DNA from: Cotesia glomerata
Lineage: Eukaryota > Arthropoda > Insecta > Hymenoptera > Braconidae
DNA length: 64,000 nucleotides
Direction of reading: 5' to 3'
NCBI RefSeq assembly: GCF_020080835.1
Contig: NC_058162.1
Location: 21,272,144 to 21,336,143 of the forward strand
A program made the position numbers and the translations under genes. A model generated the notes under the pieces. That model did not search any database and was not told the DNA's origin. It saw only the letters and a program-made list of their open reading frames with translations. Shown here one piece after another: positions 10,931 to 23,879 of this stretch; the stretch's first letter is position 1; the number at the start of each line of letters is the position of its first letter.

Positions 10931-13627
10931 TAAAAGATTTAAAAAAATAAAGAAATTGTGACATTTCTGTTAAAACTTTCAATTAAAAGTGCAAATAAAA
11001 AGTGAAGGACTGAAGTGATTATTCGAAAAATTGGATTATATGTTTGATATAGGAAGCATTTGATTGAATTTCCAAGCTCTATATGAAAACATTCTTTCGC
11101 CCTATGGGTCTATTTGTTTTTGAAAAATAGAATGGATGAAAATGAAATTCAGTGCTCGGGAAATTGAAAATTATTTTCATCAATACGCCCTTGAACACTA
11201 GAAATTACACTATCCAGATTAAACTTTAAATTAAATTTTTAAAATCGATTTTTTATTAGTTTTGTATAATTTGATTATTAATTTTTAATAATAGTAAAAA
11301 GTTCTTAAACCATTACAATCAATTAATTATAATTAATATTTCAAAGTTAAAATTAATCTAATCTTATGAAATTTTTTCTAACATACTCGATATTATATTG
11401 AACAATAAAAAACAAATCATTCAAGGGCATTGTTTTTTAACAAAGAAAATAATTTTGAAAAGTTTAATCATCTTCAATCGAGGAAAAAATTTTTTTTTTT
11501 AGTCAAGAAATTTTTCTTAGTGCATGACGGAAAATTTCACTAGATTCATGAATTTTCCGTTTTGATTCAAAACAATAATACTCTTCAAAGTGATTATCTT
11601 GGTTAAAAAATCTTAATCTTTAATCAATTGAATTTTTTTTTTAAATTCATGATCAATATTTCTAAAATGTAATCTATTCTTTTCTGAGTATATTCTCTTC
11701 TTGAAAAATTTAATCTCAATAAATTTTAGTCTATCAATAATGATTATATTTCTTATTTTATCAGCAAGCTGTATTCAGTTCACGCATTTCTGCGATTTGA
11801 AAACCACAAGCTGATCTACTTTTAAAAAGAGTACCGTGCAGTTGAGTATGTATATCTCGAATACGAGCAAGCACAATGCGTTTAGAATTACGTTGTTGGA
11901 AAAGGTAAAGAGAACCGGCTTTTATCTCCTCGTGATTTATGATTCTCTCACATCAGTATTCTTCTATAGTAAATCGTAGACTCTGCCTTGAAAGATTATT
12001 CCTTTTTATTTTTTAGTTTTACCATTTGAATATCTCTCACCTCGCGCATTTTTCCCCTAGATAATCGAGATGTCTATTTAAGTCTTGGATCAATAATCAC
12101 CATCCACCCAAATTACTAACACCCAGTAGAAAAAAATCTATATCTATTCTTTTCCTCTTTTTCTTCATCGAATTTGTGTTATTTTTTTCATTGCAATGGA
12201 TATTACCCAACTTAATGTGAGAGTTATTCAATAAAAATTCCCTTATTGATGCTTCAGGCCGTAACAAGACCATAAGACCCAAGTTAATGTTGCTCTATGC
12301 TCACGGATAAAAACATAGAGTTCACTTGGTCTAACAACGATAAAGTTTTCTCTATACAGTACTATACAACTAATAGTAGTAATCTGGTGTGCTACTGTAC
12401 AGTAGTTGAGTATCACACAGGAAGCTTATGACGTTGAGGAAAAAAGTAAATAATCAAAAAAATAAAACAAGTCTCTGTACATAGCTTTCATATCCTCGTT
12501 TTGACCTCCCGTGTGTTTGGTTGTGTTGTTAGGACTCTCCTTCCACAGTTTTGTAAAAAATTTAATAATAAAATGGTTTTATAGTCGCTGGGTAATTCAT
12601 TCTTGCAAGTAATCTTTTTATTGTTTGTTGCAGTTAATTGTTACATGATGTTCTTTATTTTTTGAATTGCTTTTTATAGATAAACTGATTGAACGATTTA
12701 TTACAAGGTATTTTTTTTTACAAACTTTATATTGATATGTGATAAATATTTAATTACTAATTACTAATACGTTTAATTACTAATTAATCAATTATAAAAA
12801 TTTAATTTATGTGGAACAGTTTGTGAAAAAATGTTCTATTATGGATTACTTTAAAATCTTTAAGTGATCATTTGAAAATGACTAAAAAGATTGGACGTTC
12901 CAAAAGTACACGCCTCGTAACACTTATTTAATTTTAAAGAAAAGTAAGTCGTATTACTGACTTTTGGAATAAAAGCGCAAATTTTTATTTGTACTATATG
13001 CACAATGCAGCAAATTGTACTTAAATTTTAGATTCAAATAATTCGGGGCATTCTCATCTCACATAAGAAAATCTGGTTTCGATACGTCAATTTTTGTTGG
13101 GAATTATCGTGACTACATACAAAGAAAAAAACTAACCACAGACATGCGGACGTTCACGTGAAATTTTTTTCAAACCATTTTTTTTGAAAGTAGCAACAAA
13201 AAATGATTTTCTCTAGAAAATATGACATGGATTATTTTTTTTTTTTTTTTTTGTTGAGGTCTACTCCCATTATCTAATAAGTGCAATATGGATGTGATAG
13301 AGGCTTTTTAAGACCACAAAATCGCATAACCTTGACGTGTTATGAGCAGAGCAATACTTCAAACGCATTCGCGTTATAAGCCGTGTAAAAAGTGGAATTT
13401 TTAAAAATTATTTTCAAATTTCTTGACCATTCGATCAAGAATAGTTAAATATTACGTCAAATACCGCAAACTGAATTTAAATCAAAAATCTACAAATTGA
13501 AAAAAAAAAGGTTTAAATGTAATAAACTTATGATTTTTGAACATTAAAAGTAACTCTTTCCTATTTCAAAACACAATCACTATAAAATTTTTGGAATTCA
13601 TGTTTTAAGAAAAAAACTTTAATAATA
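10931..13627. other. Intergenic, no gene recognised
   Basis: AT-rich with no confident coding frame. Poly-T tracts occur at 11491 and 13232. A splice-site-like pair around 11763-11845 was tested and has stops in all three frames. Confidence 0.4.
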
Positions 13628-14720
13628 CACGAAAAAAAAAATATTGCTCTCAGAGCCATACTGTAATGCTACTGTAGCTATCCCCACTTTACTAAATGTT
13701 ATATTCTTACTAGAGTCATCTAGTAGATCGCTCTGACAGGAATACATTAGTTAGCTAAAATAGCTAAACCGTATTGCTGAGAGAGCCAAACGGGATTGCT
13801 GTGAGCAGTAAACGCCTCGCTGTAGTCTCAGATTTCGCGCGCAGTCTTGAGTGTTGACATATTTCATAACCTCAAAAATATTTGTTTTGTTTATCATGAA
13901 TTCACTGATGACTTCCAAATAAAATATTATTTATTGATTGATGCAAATTTATTTATTATATCAAGTAATAAATTAATTTTATATTAATGGATAGCTAATA
14001 AATTAGTACATATCTTAGATTTTTTTTTTTAATTTTTAAACAAATTTAAACTTAGTTAAAATAAAAAAATTCACAAAAATTATACTGAAACAGTTTTTTT
14101 TTTTTTACTAATTTTTAGACGTTTTTTTTTTTAATTGTTATTTTCGTATATTTATTTATTACTTTTTGAAAATTGTCAAACTTCTGGTTATAATTTTATT
14201 TAATGACATTAAAGTTAACAGTCACTTGATAATTTTTTAATTTTATTTAACAAATAAATTTTTCCTGAAAAATTATTTTTAAAAAATTGCATTTATGATT
14301 TTTTAAAATTTCTAGGTTAATTTTTTTTTTCATTTTTTTTACCATAATTTATTTGTTAAAAAAATTCTAAAAATTATTAAATATCTGCTAAATTAATTTT
14401 CGTTTATATTTATTAGTGATAAATAATATGGAACCATGTTTTTATTTAAATTATAATTTATTATGATAATTATCAAAAATTTTCATTGACCTTTTTTATG
14501 TCATTTAATTTAATTTTTTTATTCAATCAAAATTAAATAAATAATTTCAAATTCATCAGTTAATAGATATTGGTACGTGTGTATGTGGTTATGTTAGACG
14601 GCGCCGTTTAAAAATGTAGTTAGCGATTTGAGCTAACTAAAGTATTCCTACCAGAGCCATACAATATTGCTACTGTAGGAAGACGTTTTGATGTCATAGC
14701 GCTCTACGAGTAGCTCTCTC

Positions 14721-16074
14721 TACCCATACGAAGTTGCCGATGCTCAACAATTTCCGTTCATTGGCCAAGGCACGGCTACTAATGCTCGGCCAAGTATCGG
14801 CGTTTTGTATCGGCCTAGCCTCGGTAAACCATCGGCTTTAATGTTTGGCCAAGCATTGGCGATTTGTACTGGCCTAGTATAGGTAAGCCATCGGCTACCG
14901 CACGATATTTATTATAATATAATGGTATGTGATTTGATTATCAGCCATTGCTTGGCCGATGGTCTAGCTAATTTTTTATTACACTTGAAAACAATTAATA
15001 CGTGTTAGTCATTACTATGTTGTATTATTGTTTTAATTTAACGTTTGACCAAATTATAAACTAATATGTACTAAAAATTAGTAAATCAATTTTTAAAAAA
15101 TATCTTACGAGATTTTTTTAGGAGAAAACACCAATTTAAATTATTAACAATGTTTTTTTTATAAATATTATATTGATCATTTTTTTAGTTTTTAATAAAC
15201 ATTTTTATTATTTAACAAGCTCTATTAAGATTAAATCAACATTTGTTTTCACTAAAACAGATTTAATAAGTAATGAATATTTTTTCGGAGGACTTTTTCG
15301 ATAAATTTTTACATTACCCAATCAGTTAAACCTATTTCTTTTAGTGTTAAAAAAAAAAATATTTTAGCAAGAAACTAATGATTTTTAATAAATGATTTAT
15401 TTACTTACAAATAGATTTATGAATATACATAAAAATATACAAATATAAATATATATATTTATTTACTAATAAATCATTTATTTTTAATTAATTTTGAACT
15501 TCTTGCTTAAAAAATGAAGTTTTAAAAAATTAGGAAGTTATTTTTTATTATTAAAATTCAGAAATTGTTCAATTATGAAATAAATAGAAAAATTCGTAAC
15601 AACAATCAAGTTAACTCAATTATACTAAGAAAAATTGATTGTTGAACATTGAAATGATTAAACTAAGAACACTACACTCAGATCAGTTAGCAGCGCCTTT
15701 GACACCGCTCGAGACTTCCACGCAGACGGACCAGCTTCAAATCCCTTCACATCCAAATTTTTTCAGAATTAATTTCTATCAACCAGTAGTCCATCACCTC
15801 ATAATAATAATAATTCGAAAATAAACAACGAAAAAAAAATTTTTTTAATTATTTTACCTAAAATTTGATTTTTTCGCCTATGCTTGGCCGATGCTCGGCC
15901 AATGCTTGGTTACTATGTTCGGCCGATGCTCAGTCGCCTATATCGGCTGGGTGTTACCATCCGATGCTCCCCCAGTCTTGGCCCAACGATATTTCACGAT
16001 ACTCGGTCGATACTTAAAGATCGGTTACCAGTCTTGGCCCAGTATCGGGCCGATCTTCATTTTTTGTATGGGTA
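14721..16074. mobile_element. Second TACCC-ended element with GCCGATGCTCGGCC-type units
   Basis: The ends are TACCCATACGAAG and, inverted, TACCCATACAAAAAATGAAG. Both flanks (14735-14965 and 15875-16060) are packed with variants of GCCGATGCTCGGCCAA, while the 900-bp core is very AT-rich. Organisation matches 6654-8417, but the repeated unit is different. No clear target duplication. Confidence 0.6.
15640..15780 (+). mobile_element. tRNA-like unit in the second TACCC element
   Basis: CAGATCAGTTAGCAGCGCC resembles an A-box/D-arm and CAGCTTCAAATCCC a degenerate B box, about 45 bp apart. It is homologous in layout to 7955-8125. The B box is weakened, so a functional tRNA is unlikely. Confidence 0.4.
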
Positions 16075-16110
16075 GTAGATGTCTCCAGTAGCAATATTTT
16101 TTTTTCCGTG

Positions 16111-17594
16111 TAGCCTGAATAATTCAAGTTACGTGGCATAAAATTGAATTCACATAAAATACAAACATGATTTTTACATTCAATTCAATAACACATTACG
16201 TATATTTCCAGAATTATTTTTTATTTTTTTTAATGCGTGTAATTCTGTCGATGCATTATTCAAATTTTACTCGTGCAAATTATATTATAACTGGTTCCTT
16301 CTATATAAAGTATGAATTCGTTTATGTACATTAATATTGCTATTAATTCTCGTTGAATTTTCTTCTCAGGAATAATGTTACGCAAATAATTACATTTCAT
16401 CATATTGTATAACATTATGAATTAGTAATTAATAATTAATTACTGATAATTAATAGTGATCATTACTATTAAAGGCGTAATTATAATCTTGCAAACGGAT
16501 TAAGCTTCATCTCTGAAGCCTATTTTATTTTATTACGCTAATTAATATTGGGTAGTAATGAGAGAATCATAAAATACGCGGTTGTTAAAGCCAGGTTACA
16601 ATTTGATTACGTGCTTCAAAGAGTTTTCTTCTTTTTGTTAAAATACACCGATTAAAAGAGATAACAGGGGTAATGGAATTTTTTTATTTTCTAATTTACA
16701 ATGTGATGTTTTAGGTAGCTTTCAGCGGGCAGAAATGTATGTATATAGTTCACATTACTTAAGTTATGCTAATGAACGCGGGAACTAATGAGGAAGAGAA
16801 TTGGAATGCGAAACTGTTGTAATTTTGTGTAACAGTTAACCTGAATTATTGTGGTTGACAAAAAGTTATGTTTCGAATTGCACAAAAATGCAACTAACCG
16901 TTTAGAAACGAAGAATTTACCTTATTCTAACTGTATTTCACTGTTAAGTACGCTGATAAAATTTTAATGAAAATTTTTGGCCAACCACTCGTAAATATTT
17001 TGTTGTCATGAGAAAAAAAAAGAATCTATCTTATCTTGAGATATTTTCGCCATTTTGTCAAACTGCCAAAAAAAACAAAAAAATTGATGAGAAAAACATT
17101 ATTGTAGTTTTAAGCAAAGTACTGGTCAATGTACCAAAAAGTTATGAAAAAATTCACATGTGATTCTAATGCAGAACATGCATTCGCTTGTCGTTATCGG
17201 AAACGCGATATGGTATAAACAGTAAACTCATATCGAGAGCAAACAATGAACGAAATCATTTGATTAAAGCAATCATTAAAAAATTTTATTGATGTTCATT
17301 GGTCTGATTGAATGGATTAATTCATGTATCTGCCGAAAGGTTTAATTTATCGAAATCGTTATTTTTGTATTAACTTTAGATATTTCGACAAGCGTGCAAT
17401 AACAAACGGTGACATATAAATACTCTTGCAGCCATTGTGTACGTTAGAAGCACACTGTTGGAAAGAGATATAAATTCTAATCAATTAAAAACACAGAAAA
17501 AAGTTTTATAAATGGTTTATGGTGTAGAGTTTTTAAGTTTCTATTTTTTCATAAACATTGTGACTTATGAAAACTTGAATTTTATTACTATTTT
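16111..17594. other. Intergenic, no gene recognised
   Basis: AT-rich, with no coding frame that shows a domain. A TATAAATA lies at 17415 without a convincing initiator downstream. Confidence 0.4.
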
Positions 17595-17795
17595 TAACTT
17601 CCCGCTAAGAAAATCGAAGATTTTCAAAAATCGGGAAGTTATTGTTTTTACCCCGTTTTGCAAAAATCGAGTTTTCATCAGATCTCGACGTTTGAAGGTC
17701 ATAGGAAGCTTCCCTGACTACTCCCGCGAGGTTGTCACGGTGTCTGTATGTATGTATGTATGTATGTATATGTGTGTGTGTGTGTGTGGGGGGTG
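17595..17795 (+). repeat. Hub repeat A, left part
   Basis: It starts TAACTTCCCGCTAAGAAAAT, with a short hairpin (CTTCCCG...CGGGAAG), and runs into (TATG)n(TG)n at 17746-17790, where the R1-clade LINE begins. The remainder of the repeat resumes at 25334. Four copies exist in the window (A-D). Confidence 0.8.
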
Positions 17796-18048
17796 TTTTT
17801 TTTTTTTTTAACTTAGGGGGGGGGAATCCCTTTTACGGATTCCAGGCATAGCTGTTTCGCCTGGATATGTAAAGACGCGACGCAGCGTCATACTAAAACT
17901 CGACGCTAACGCCCCTACTTACTAAACCCTAAACCCCTTTTCTTCTTTCCTCTAATCCCTCATAGGAACCGCCGTCAGGCATTACTTCGTGAGGCATTAC
18001 TAGCTACTGCTCTTCCTTCTAGTGGCTAAGGTGTTAACTACCTTCCTT

Positions 18049-18686
18049 CTATCTTCTGATATTTGCTCTTCTTCTTTCGGTGGAACGCAAGTCTTTGAGG
18101 ACTTCTGTTGCAAACGTGTTGGTAGCGTTCCAGGCAGCTTCTGATGACAACATTGCTTCCACTCGTGAATCTGGTTGCATTCTCTGGTTCAGGATCCTCT
18201 CCAACTCTTTAAGCTGTGGATCGAAACGAGGACATACAAAGAAGACGTGCTCCGCATCTTCAGCAACTCCTGGGCAGGACGGGCACTCCGAAGAGTCATC
18301 GTGCTTAAAGCGGTGTAGATACTCTCGAAAACTCCCGTGTCCCGACAACATCTGCGTAAGATAGTAATTGACCTCGCCGTGGTTCCGGTTAAGCCAAATG
18401 TCGATCCGAGGTATGAGGTGGTGCGTCCACCTACCTTTCTCTGCAGCATCCCATTGTAGTTGCCATGGGCCTATGCTGTTCTGCCGTTCTTCAATTCTAA
18501 GTTCTTCAGGGCTCAGTGTAGTTGACCTTTTTCGTTGGTAAAGGGCTCGTATTTCCTCTGCTAGAACTCTAAGAGGTAGGGTTCCGGCAATGACGCTTTC
18601 ACTGCTTCTTCTGATATATTGCGGAAGGCACTAGCTACTCGTAGGGCACTCAGTCGATATACTGGTCCAGCTTTTCTCCATGATTT
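18049..18686 (-). pseudogene. R1 ORF2 C-terminal region, copy A
   Basis: This is the C-terminal part of the LINE polyprotein. The frame 18049-18351 contains ECPSC...AEHVFFVCPRF, the Cys-rich motif that follows the reverse transcriptase in R1-clade ORF2 proteins. Upstream (18352-18686) the frame shifts at least once, and a stop at 18687 separates it from the RT segment. It terminates at 18049, about 250 bp before the poly-A tail, leaving a short 3' UTR. Not functional as read. Confidence 0.85.
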
Positions 18687-19794
18687 CTAGGTTTCCAGTG
18701 CATCAGCCCAAATGAATATTCCGTAAGTGAGCACTGATGTGACTAATGATGACAATAGTAGCCTCCTGCTCTGCATTGGGCCTCCGATGTTAGGCATCAG
18801 CCGTGCGAGACTAGCCCTCACTACTGACGCTTTGGCACTGACGTGTTCCACCTGCTGCTTGAAGTTGAGTCGGGCATCCAGCATCACTCCCAGATAGCGG
18901 ATAAATGGTTGTGATGTGATTTCTTGTTCTCCGACTCTCAACTTGATGGTTTCTACCGTTTTTCTACGAGTGATGAGCACTGCCTCGGTTTTATGTTTGG
19001 CTAGCTGCAAGTTCATCATGTCCATCCACAAATTGACTCGTCTGAATGTAATATCAAATGCCATTTCTATCTCTTCGAGGTGCTTTGCGACGATCACGAC
19101 AGCTACGTCATCCGCATATGCTACAAGTTTGACTCCCGTGGGCAATGCTATTCTCAGGAGGCCATCATACATGATGTTCCATAGCAGAGGACCTAAAACT
19201 GATCCCTGTGGCACTCCTCCGGAGATTTCGTACACTTCCGTACCGTTCTTCGTGTCATATTTCAGAACCCTATTCGTGAAGTAGCTCCCTACCATTCTGC
19301 GAAGGTATCTCTGGTACGTTTTCTTCTTCTAGAGCCCGCATAACGCAGTCCCAGTTAGCGGAGTTGAAGGCATTCTTGATGTCCAAAGCAGCCAGCAAGC
19401 AGTATTTCTTCTTTCCACCCTTCCATCTCGTTCCGGCGATTGCATCCTTGGCTGTATCAACAACCAATTTGATCGCATCCAGAGTTGACCGTCCTTTTCG
19501 GAAACCAAACTGGTTCTCTGCCAGGAGTGGATCGACTACAGCCTCTATTCTCTGATGAATTATGTGCTCGAATATCTTGCCGGCCGTGTCTAACATGCAG
19601 AGTGGTTGATAGGATGACGGTTCTTCCGGCGGCTTTTTCCCCTTCGGAAGTAGCACTAGCCGTTGCTGTTTCCACTTCTGAGGAAAAGTCCCTTCCTTCA
19701 GGCATGTATCGTAAACGTCCAGGAATAATGCCGGTGCTACCCTAAGGATTGATTTCAGGGCAATATTAGGGATTCCGTCCAATCCCGGCGTCAC
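18687..19794 (-). pseudogene. R1 ORF2 reverse transcriptase, copy A (frameshifted)
   Basis: Reverse transcriptase fingers and palm lie in two frames. 19270-19794 has TPGLDGIPN, YQPLCMLDTAGKIFE and NQFGFRKGRSTLDAI, and 18687-19295 has GVPQGSVLGPLLWN, the catalytic YADD box and RYLGVMLD. The frame changes around 19280-19300, and a stop at 18687 cuts the thumb region. The motifs and their wording are typical of the R1 clade. The N-terminal end at about 19795 is a deletion junction: endonuclease sequence runs straight into the RT, so the linker and early RT are missing. Confidence 0.9.
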
Positions 19795-20302
19795 CGGTGT
19801 TAAGAAGGATCACGTCCAGTGTGGCCATTGCCTCGAGAAGTGCTTTTCCACGTGTATTAATGAACTCGCTGCCCCAGTCTGCTGCCCAGGAATTGAAGTC
19901 ACCAGCTATTGCCACGGGAAAGTGTTTTCTTGCGTCCTCAGTTAGCCGATCAAGGAAGTCTTCAAACTGTTCATTAGGGAAACTAGGTGGTGCATAGCAA
20001 CTGTAGAAGCAGAGGCCATCTACCCATGCTACTACGAAGCCGGCTTCTTTATTGTTGACTGTTCTCTGAAAAGGACATTTACCGCAGGACTAGATGACGG
20101 CTTTGTTAGTGCTGTCGGATTCCCAGGGTTGGTTACTCAGGTGTCTATAAGGCTCACATATAAGTGCTACGTCTGCCTCTAATTCGCGCACAGTTTGCAT
20201 GAGCAGGTCATGCGCAGCCTCACAATGATTGAGGTTGACCTGCAATATCTTCATGTTCTTGGCTTCGTTATCTTCTGAAGCGCTTCTTGGAAGACGGGGC
20301 AT
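19795..20302 (-). pseudogene. R1 ORF2 endonuclease, copy A (one stop)
   Basis: An apurinic-endonuclease-like domain. Seen are MKILQVNLNHCEAAHDLL, DVALICEPYRH, then an in-frame TAG at 20090-20092 at the end of KAVI, then YSCYAPP and the AGDFNSW motif. It is cut off after LDVILLNTGD by the internal deletion. The start overlaps the end of ORF1 by about 52 bp, the same overlap as in copy B, as is usual for R1-type elements. Confidence 0.88.
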
Positions 20303-21080
20303 CTGTTCGTGCCTGAATGGTGTGCCGCCTTTTCTACGCCGTGCTGTTCAACACACAGTGCACATTTAGCTGGATTTTTACAATCAGCAATTTTGTGTCC
20401 TTCTTTTCCGCACCTTATGCAGTGGTTAGACCGGTTGACTTCGCTTTTGCACTGAGATCCGAAGTGCCCAAAGTGCCAGCATTTGAAGCATTGTATGGGT
20501 CTTTTCGTTGCTCTCATTCGGCAATTGACCCAGCCGATCCTTATTTTGCAGTTTCTCTCCAGTAACTTTTGTGCTGCAACTGCTGGTAGTAACACTGTGG
20601 CTGTCTGCGTACCCCTAAAGGCTTTACGGATTTTGATTGCCTCTAGTGGGATTTCACAACTTTCTCCAGCTTCCCTCTTTAGAGCGGTCTGAATATGCTC
20701 TTTCGTCGAGTCGTCATTGACATCTCGGATCTCGATGGTCTCCTGTAGTCCTTTGCAGATCACTTTGGCGTCCTCCTTAAGGATCTCTGCGATCGTCTTT
20801 TGGAGGGCTTGGCCTTTGTCAGTGCTCTTCCTCGAAATCGTAATCAACAAGTCGCCACTTCTGGTCTTGTTGATCTTATCTACCGTTGAACGAACCTGCT
20901 CATCTGGGACGTCCTGCTTTATGCGACGCAGAATCTCGGCATACTTTGTTTTCTCGACGGGGCGGATGATCAGTGCGTCATGTCTGATCCATTTGCGTGG
21001 TTTTTTCCGCTTAGGCTTTGGCCTGGGCTCCTTCGGTTGCTGCTTTGAGAGTTGCTCTCTAGCTAGCTTCTTCTTCTTCT
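20251..21080 (-). pseudogene. R1 ORF1 gag-like protein, C-terminal part, copy A
   Basis: A nucleic-acid-binding gag-like protein of the LINE. The frame is open from about 21077 to 20251. It has a basic start (KPKRKKPRKW), a central domain, and CCHC zinc knuckles CFKCWHFGHFGSQC and CIRCGKEGHKIADC (both CX2CX4HX4C), followed by a third Cys/His cluster (CALC...H...C). A stop just upstream at about 21080 and the P-like insertion at 21244 separate it from its N-terminal part at 24476-24904. Confidence 0.85.
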
Positions 21081-21243
21081 AAGACTGTACTTTTTCTCAA
21101 TCAGTCGCCTTCTTAGGTTCGTCGCCCTACCCTGCCAGTCGTTGGGGAGGGCTTTTTTTCAAGTGCTTCTTCTTTGTGACTTTGTCGGTTGGCTCTGGCG
21201 AATTTCGGTCCTTTCTCTTTCCAGGCCTTGTGTCAGTTTAACC

Positions 21244-21780
21244 CAGGGGGTCCGCACTCGCGTGTTGGAAATCGAAAGAGATTATAGTTCCACGACGAGG
21301 GATATTAACCATGGTGGCGCAACGGGCGCTAGAAAATATGTATAATGTAGACCAATTATAATATACCTCGTATATAGAGTAGATTAAAGAAAGTTCCTTG
21401 GCTCGAAAAACTCTGCTTCAAATCTCGCCTTCGGAAGTATTTTTTTTTTTCTCCACATTTATTATGTATGACCATTATTATTTTTAATATACTCCAGTAT
21501 ACCATAACATACTCCAGAAATCGTGTATTTTTTTTTTTTTGAATAAACAAATATTTTTATAAATATTAAAGTATGATATAAAAATCAGCCGACGTTTGAA
21601 AATTTTTTTTAATTTTTCATTAATGAAATTAATTATTAATTAAATTAAAAGTAAAAAAATTTGTTCAAAAATTGGACTCGCGGAAAAGTTTTTCAATGTG
21701 AAATTTTTTTTTAACAATGTTTAATAATAAAATTCTCTAAATGTTTAAATAAAAGAATTGTTAAACATTGGCTAATATTA
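21244..21780 (+). repeat. Left long terminal inverted repeat of the P-like element
   Basis: Its reverse complement is at about 23880-24473. The segment at about 21455-21530 is absent from the right arm. Confidence 0.8.
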
Positions 21781-22194
21781 AGACGTGCTGCATCGTAAAT
21801 TTCAATTTTCCATTTCAAAAACATGGGAACAGCGTTCTCTTGGATTTTCGAATTTTGTAACTCACGTTAGAGATAATATATTGAAATGATCAAAACTTAT
21901 TCTTATAGAGAATTGAACGCTCTCCAAAAAAGGTCACGTACAGTTTTTTGATATATTTATTTTTTCAAAAGTTATTTAACATTGAAGTTGGATCGATCTA
22001 AAATTTTTACATTTTCTTATTTTCCGAAGCAACCATCAACTTTATGAGAAAATTTTATAAGACATTTTTTTTACAGAATTCAATTTTCTATAACTTATTT
22101 CTTAAGAAGTTTTTGATATCTTTTACATATCGTAAGTTTTCTGCAGAAAACTAAAAATTAATTTTAAGCAGTAAAATGACACTTTTTTAATAAA

Positions 22195-22228
<34 letters not shown>

Positions 22229-22385
22229 TACTGATACTGACACAAATTATGTACATATTTACAACTTCTATATACATCAAACTTTTATTTACAGATATTT
22301 ACACTAATTATTCACATATTTACAACCACTATATACATAATACTCCTATTTACGGATACTATATACATATATACAAACAATAAAT
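22195..22385. repeat. TA microsatellite and an about 63-bp tandem pair
   Basis: (TA)n at 22199-22226 is followed by two diverged copies of a unit beginning ACATATTTACAAC (22252 and 22315). Both are internal to the P-like element. Confidence 0.6.
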
Positions 22386-22416
22386 AAATAAATAATTAAT
22401 TAGAAAAAAAAGTTTT

Positions 22417-23250
22417 TCATTTTTCCCGTTGCGAGACTGACTTAATCTTCTGGAATTTTTTCCATGCATTATGAAAAATGAAATTAGCATTTTTCAAATG
22501 GTCTGTTTTCCCTTCCAAGTGGCCGTTGACCGCAGTACACCAATCGATTAGGAACCTCCTAATTATCAAATCGATGGCCGTATTATTAAGATTATCTTGG
22601 TGTTCTAAACAATGGTGTTTGATAATTACGTCACGGTTCATAAGTTCTTCAACCCTCAATTTTAACAATTTACTGATGTCGGTCTTGTAGCAATGAGTGA
22701 CCATGACATTTTCAATCGCTTCAAGGACTTGAAAGTACATAAGGACAAATAATGAGTCTGACGTAGTGAAACCTGTCTTTCGCACGAAAGAAGTTTTACA
22801 ATTTTTACATTCAACAACTTTCATCAGTTTCTGAATTATCTCGTTATGACGAGATAATTGCTGAATGATATTCGGTCTTGGTTTTGTTGATTCAGCTTTA
22901 GAAAATGGAATACTGCTTTCGATAGTAGATTTTTCAATAGAATTATCTATATCGTCGGTATCATTTTCATTACCATCATTATCATCATAATCAAGATCAA
23001 TTAAAGAGTTGTTGAACGTAGAAATTATATCTGAAAAATCGACACTCTCGGAATCATCATGTTCAGAACGATGTTCAGTGTTCCCATGGCGTAGCTTGAA
23101 TCTTCCTACTTTGTCGATCAGAAAACTCCTTAAGTGCGAGGTGATTAACCTACAAGACGGTTTCCTGTTACAGCTCCTTTGCCTTAACCATCCAAATAGA
23201 CTTTCAAGATCGATGTTTATAAAGATTCTCTGATGAAATCTGATATACAT
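22417..23250 (-). pseudogene. P-like transposase C-terminal region
   Basis: A 277-residue frame. Near residues 15-30 it has DLESLFGWLRQRS, which resembles the conserved segment near the C-terminal half of P-element/THAP9-type transposases. There follow an acidic stretch (about residues 85-105, DYDDNDGNEND) and a Cys pair (CKNC, about residue 147). The first residues overlap, in another frame, the end of the truncated THAP reading frame, so the start is a deletion junction rather than a natural start. The catalytic core is missing, so it cannot be an active transposase. Whether splicing could join the two frames cannot be told. Confidence 0.6.
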
Positions 23251-23369
23251 GAGGCTTGCAATTAACCATTTCTCTCCATGTCAATGCGCGGATTTCATCA
23301 GTCGGGAAAGAATGACTCGGGTCATTGTTTCTTGATGAACATCCTAACGCTGCACACTGCCACGGCATT
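23214..23369 (-). pseudogene. Truncated THAP DNA-binding domain of the P-like transposase
   Basis: The 51-codon frame begins MPWQCAALGCSSR and shows THAP features in order: C5 and C10 (C-X4-C), the SFP motif (residues 20-22) and an invariant-type Trp at 31. It stops just where the C-X2-H pair should follow, because the deletion joins it to the C-terminal transposase region. THAP domains bind element ends in P-type transposases. The call rests on motif reading only. Confidence 0.65.
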
Positions 23370-23879
23370 GTATATTATTTTATTAAATTAAACAATTGTC
23401 AATAATAATATTAGATTTAAGATGAGAGATAAAAGAGAACGTAAAAGATTGCATTGACGCAGATTCAATGAGGCTTTCCTATTGTTTAGGAATCGAACAA
23501 ATTACGATCGCGAGCAGTGCGGCGAGCGAGTATATGTATATGTATACATATAAAGAGGTGTGTATGTAACTTTTTATGTAGGTGAAAAGCACCAACCCCT
23601 CTGTATGGGTTTGAGCCAGTAATTATGATTATTTTAATAATTTCTACGAATGGAATTTTTAAAAATTTTTACATGTGGAATTTAAAAAAATTTTTTAATA
23701 TTTTATTTAAATTATTCGATTTTTTATTAATACTTACCTGCATAATAGTTGTGCAGATATGCTGGACTTCAATTTTTAAATGAATCATTATTAATATTTT
23801 TTGGGAAAATAATTAACTTATTATTATTAGTTCATCGTGTATTTATTTGTATAAAAAATTAAAAAAAGTAATAGTACAA

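Larger units (their letters stand above)
13628..16110. mobile_element. CACG-ended inverted-repeat element, split by a nested element
   Basis: It starts CACGAAAAAAAAAATATTGCT and ends inverted AGCAATATTTTTTTTTCCGTG, with TA on both sides (13626-13627, 16111-16112). Subterminal units such as CAGAGCCATACTGTAATGCT (13650) and CAGAGCCATACAATATTGCT (14653) recur near both ends. The right part is interrupted by 14721-16074. No transposase frame is visible. Confidence 0.65.
17796..21243 (-). mobile_element. R1-clade LINE copy A, 3' part
   Basis: On the minus strand the element ends in a poly-A tail (plus-strand T run at 17796-17809) that abuts the (TG)n tract of hub repeat A. The coding content is ORF1 with zinc knuckles, then an endonuclease, reverse transcriptase and a C-terminal CCHC-type motif, in the R1-clade order. 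It continues at 24474-25333 beyond a 3.23-kb P-like insertion. Together the parts give about 4.3 kb, shorter than a full R1-type element because of an internal deletion near 19795. Known R1-clade Waldo and Mino elements insert in ACAY or AC repeats, which fits this site. Confidence 0.9.

Noticed and set aside
11763..11845. Coding exon between TTTTATCAG and GTATGT
   Set aside because: All three frames contain stops, and the donor site is only moderate.
18080..20692. Plus-strand frames of 60-120 codons across the R1 elements
   Set aside because: They are antisense shadows of the minus-strand LINE coding regions.
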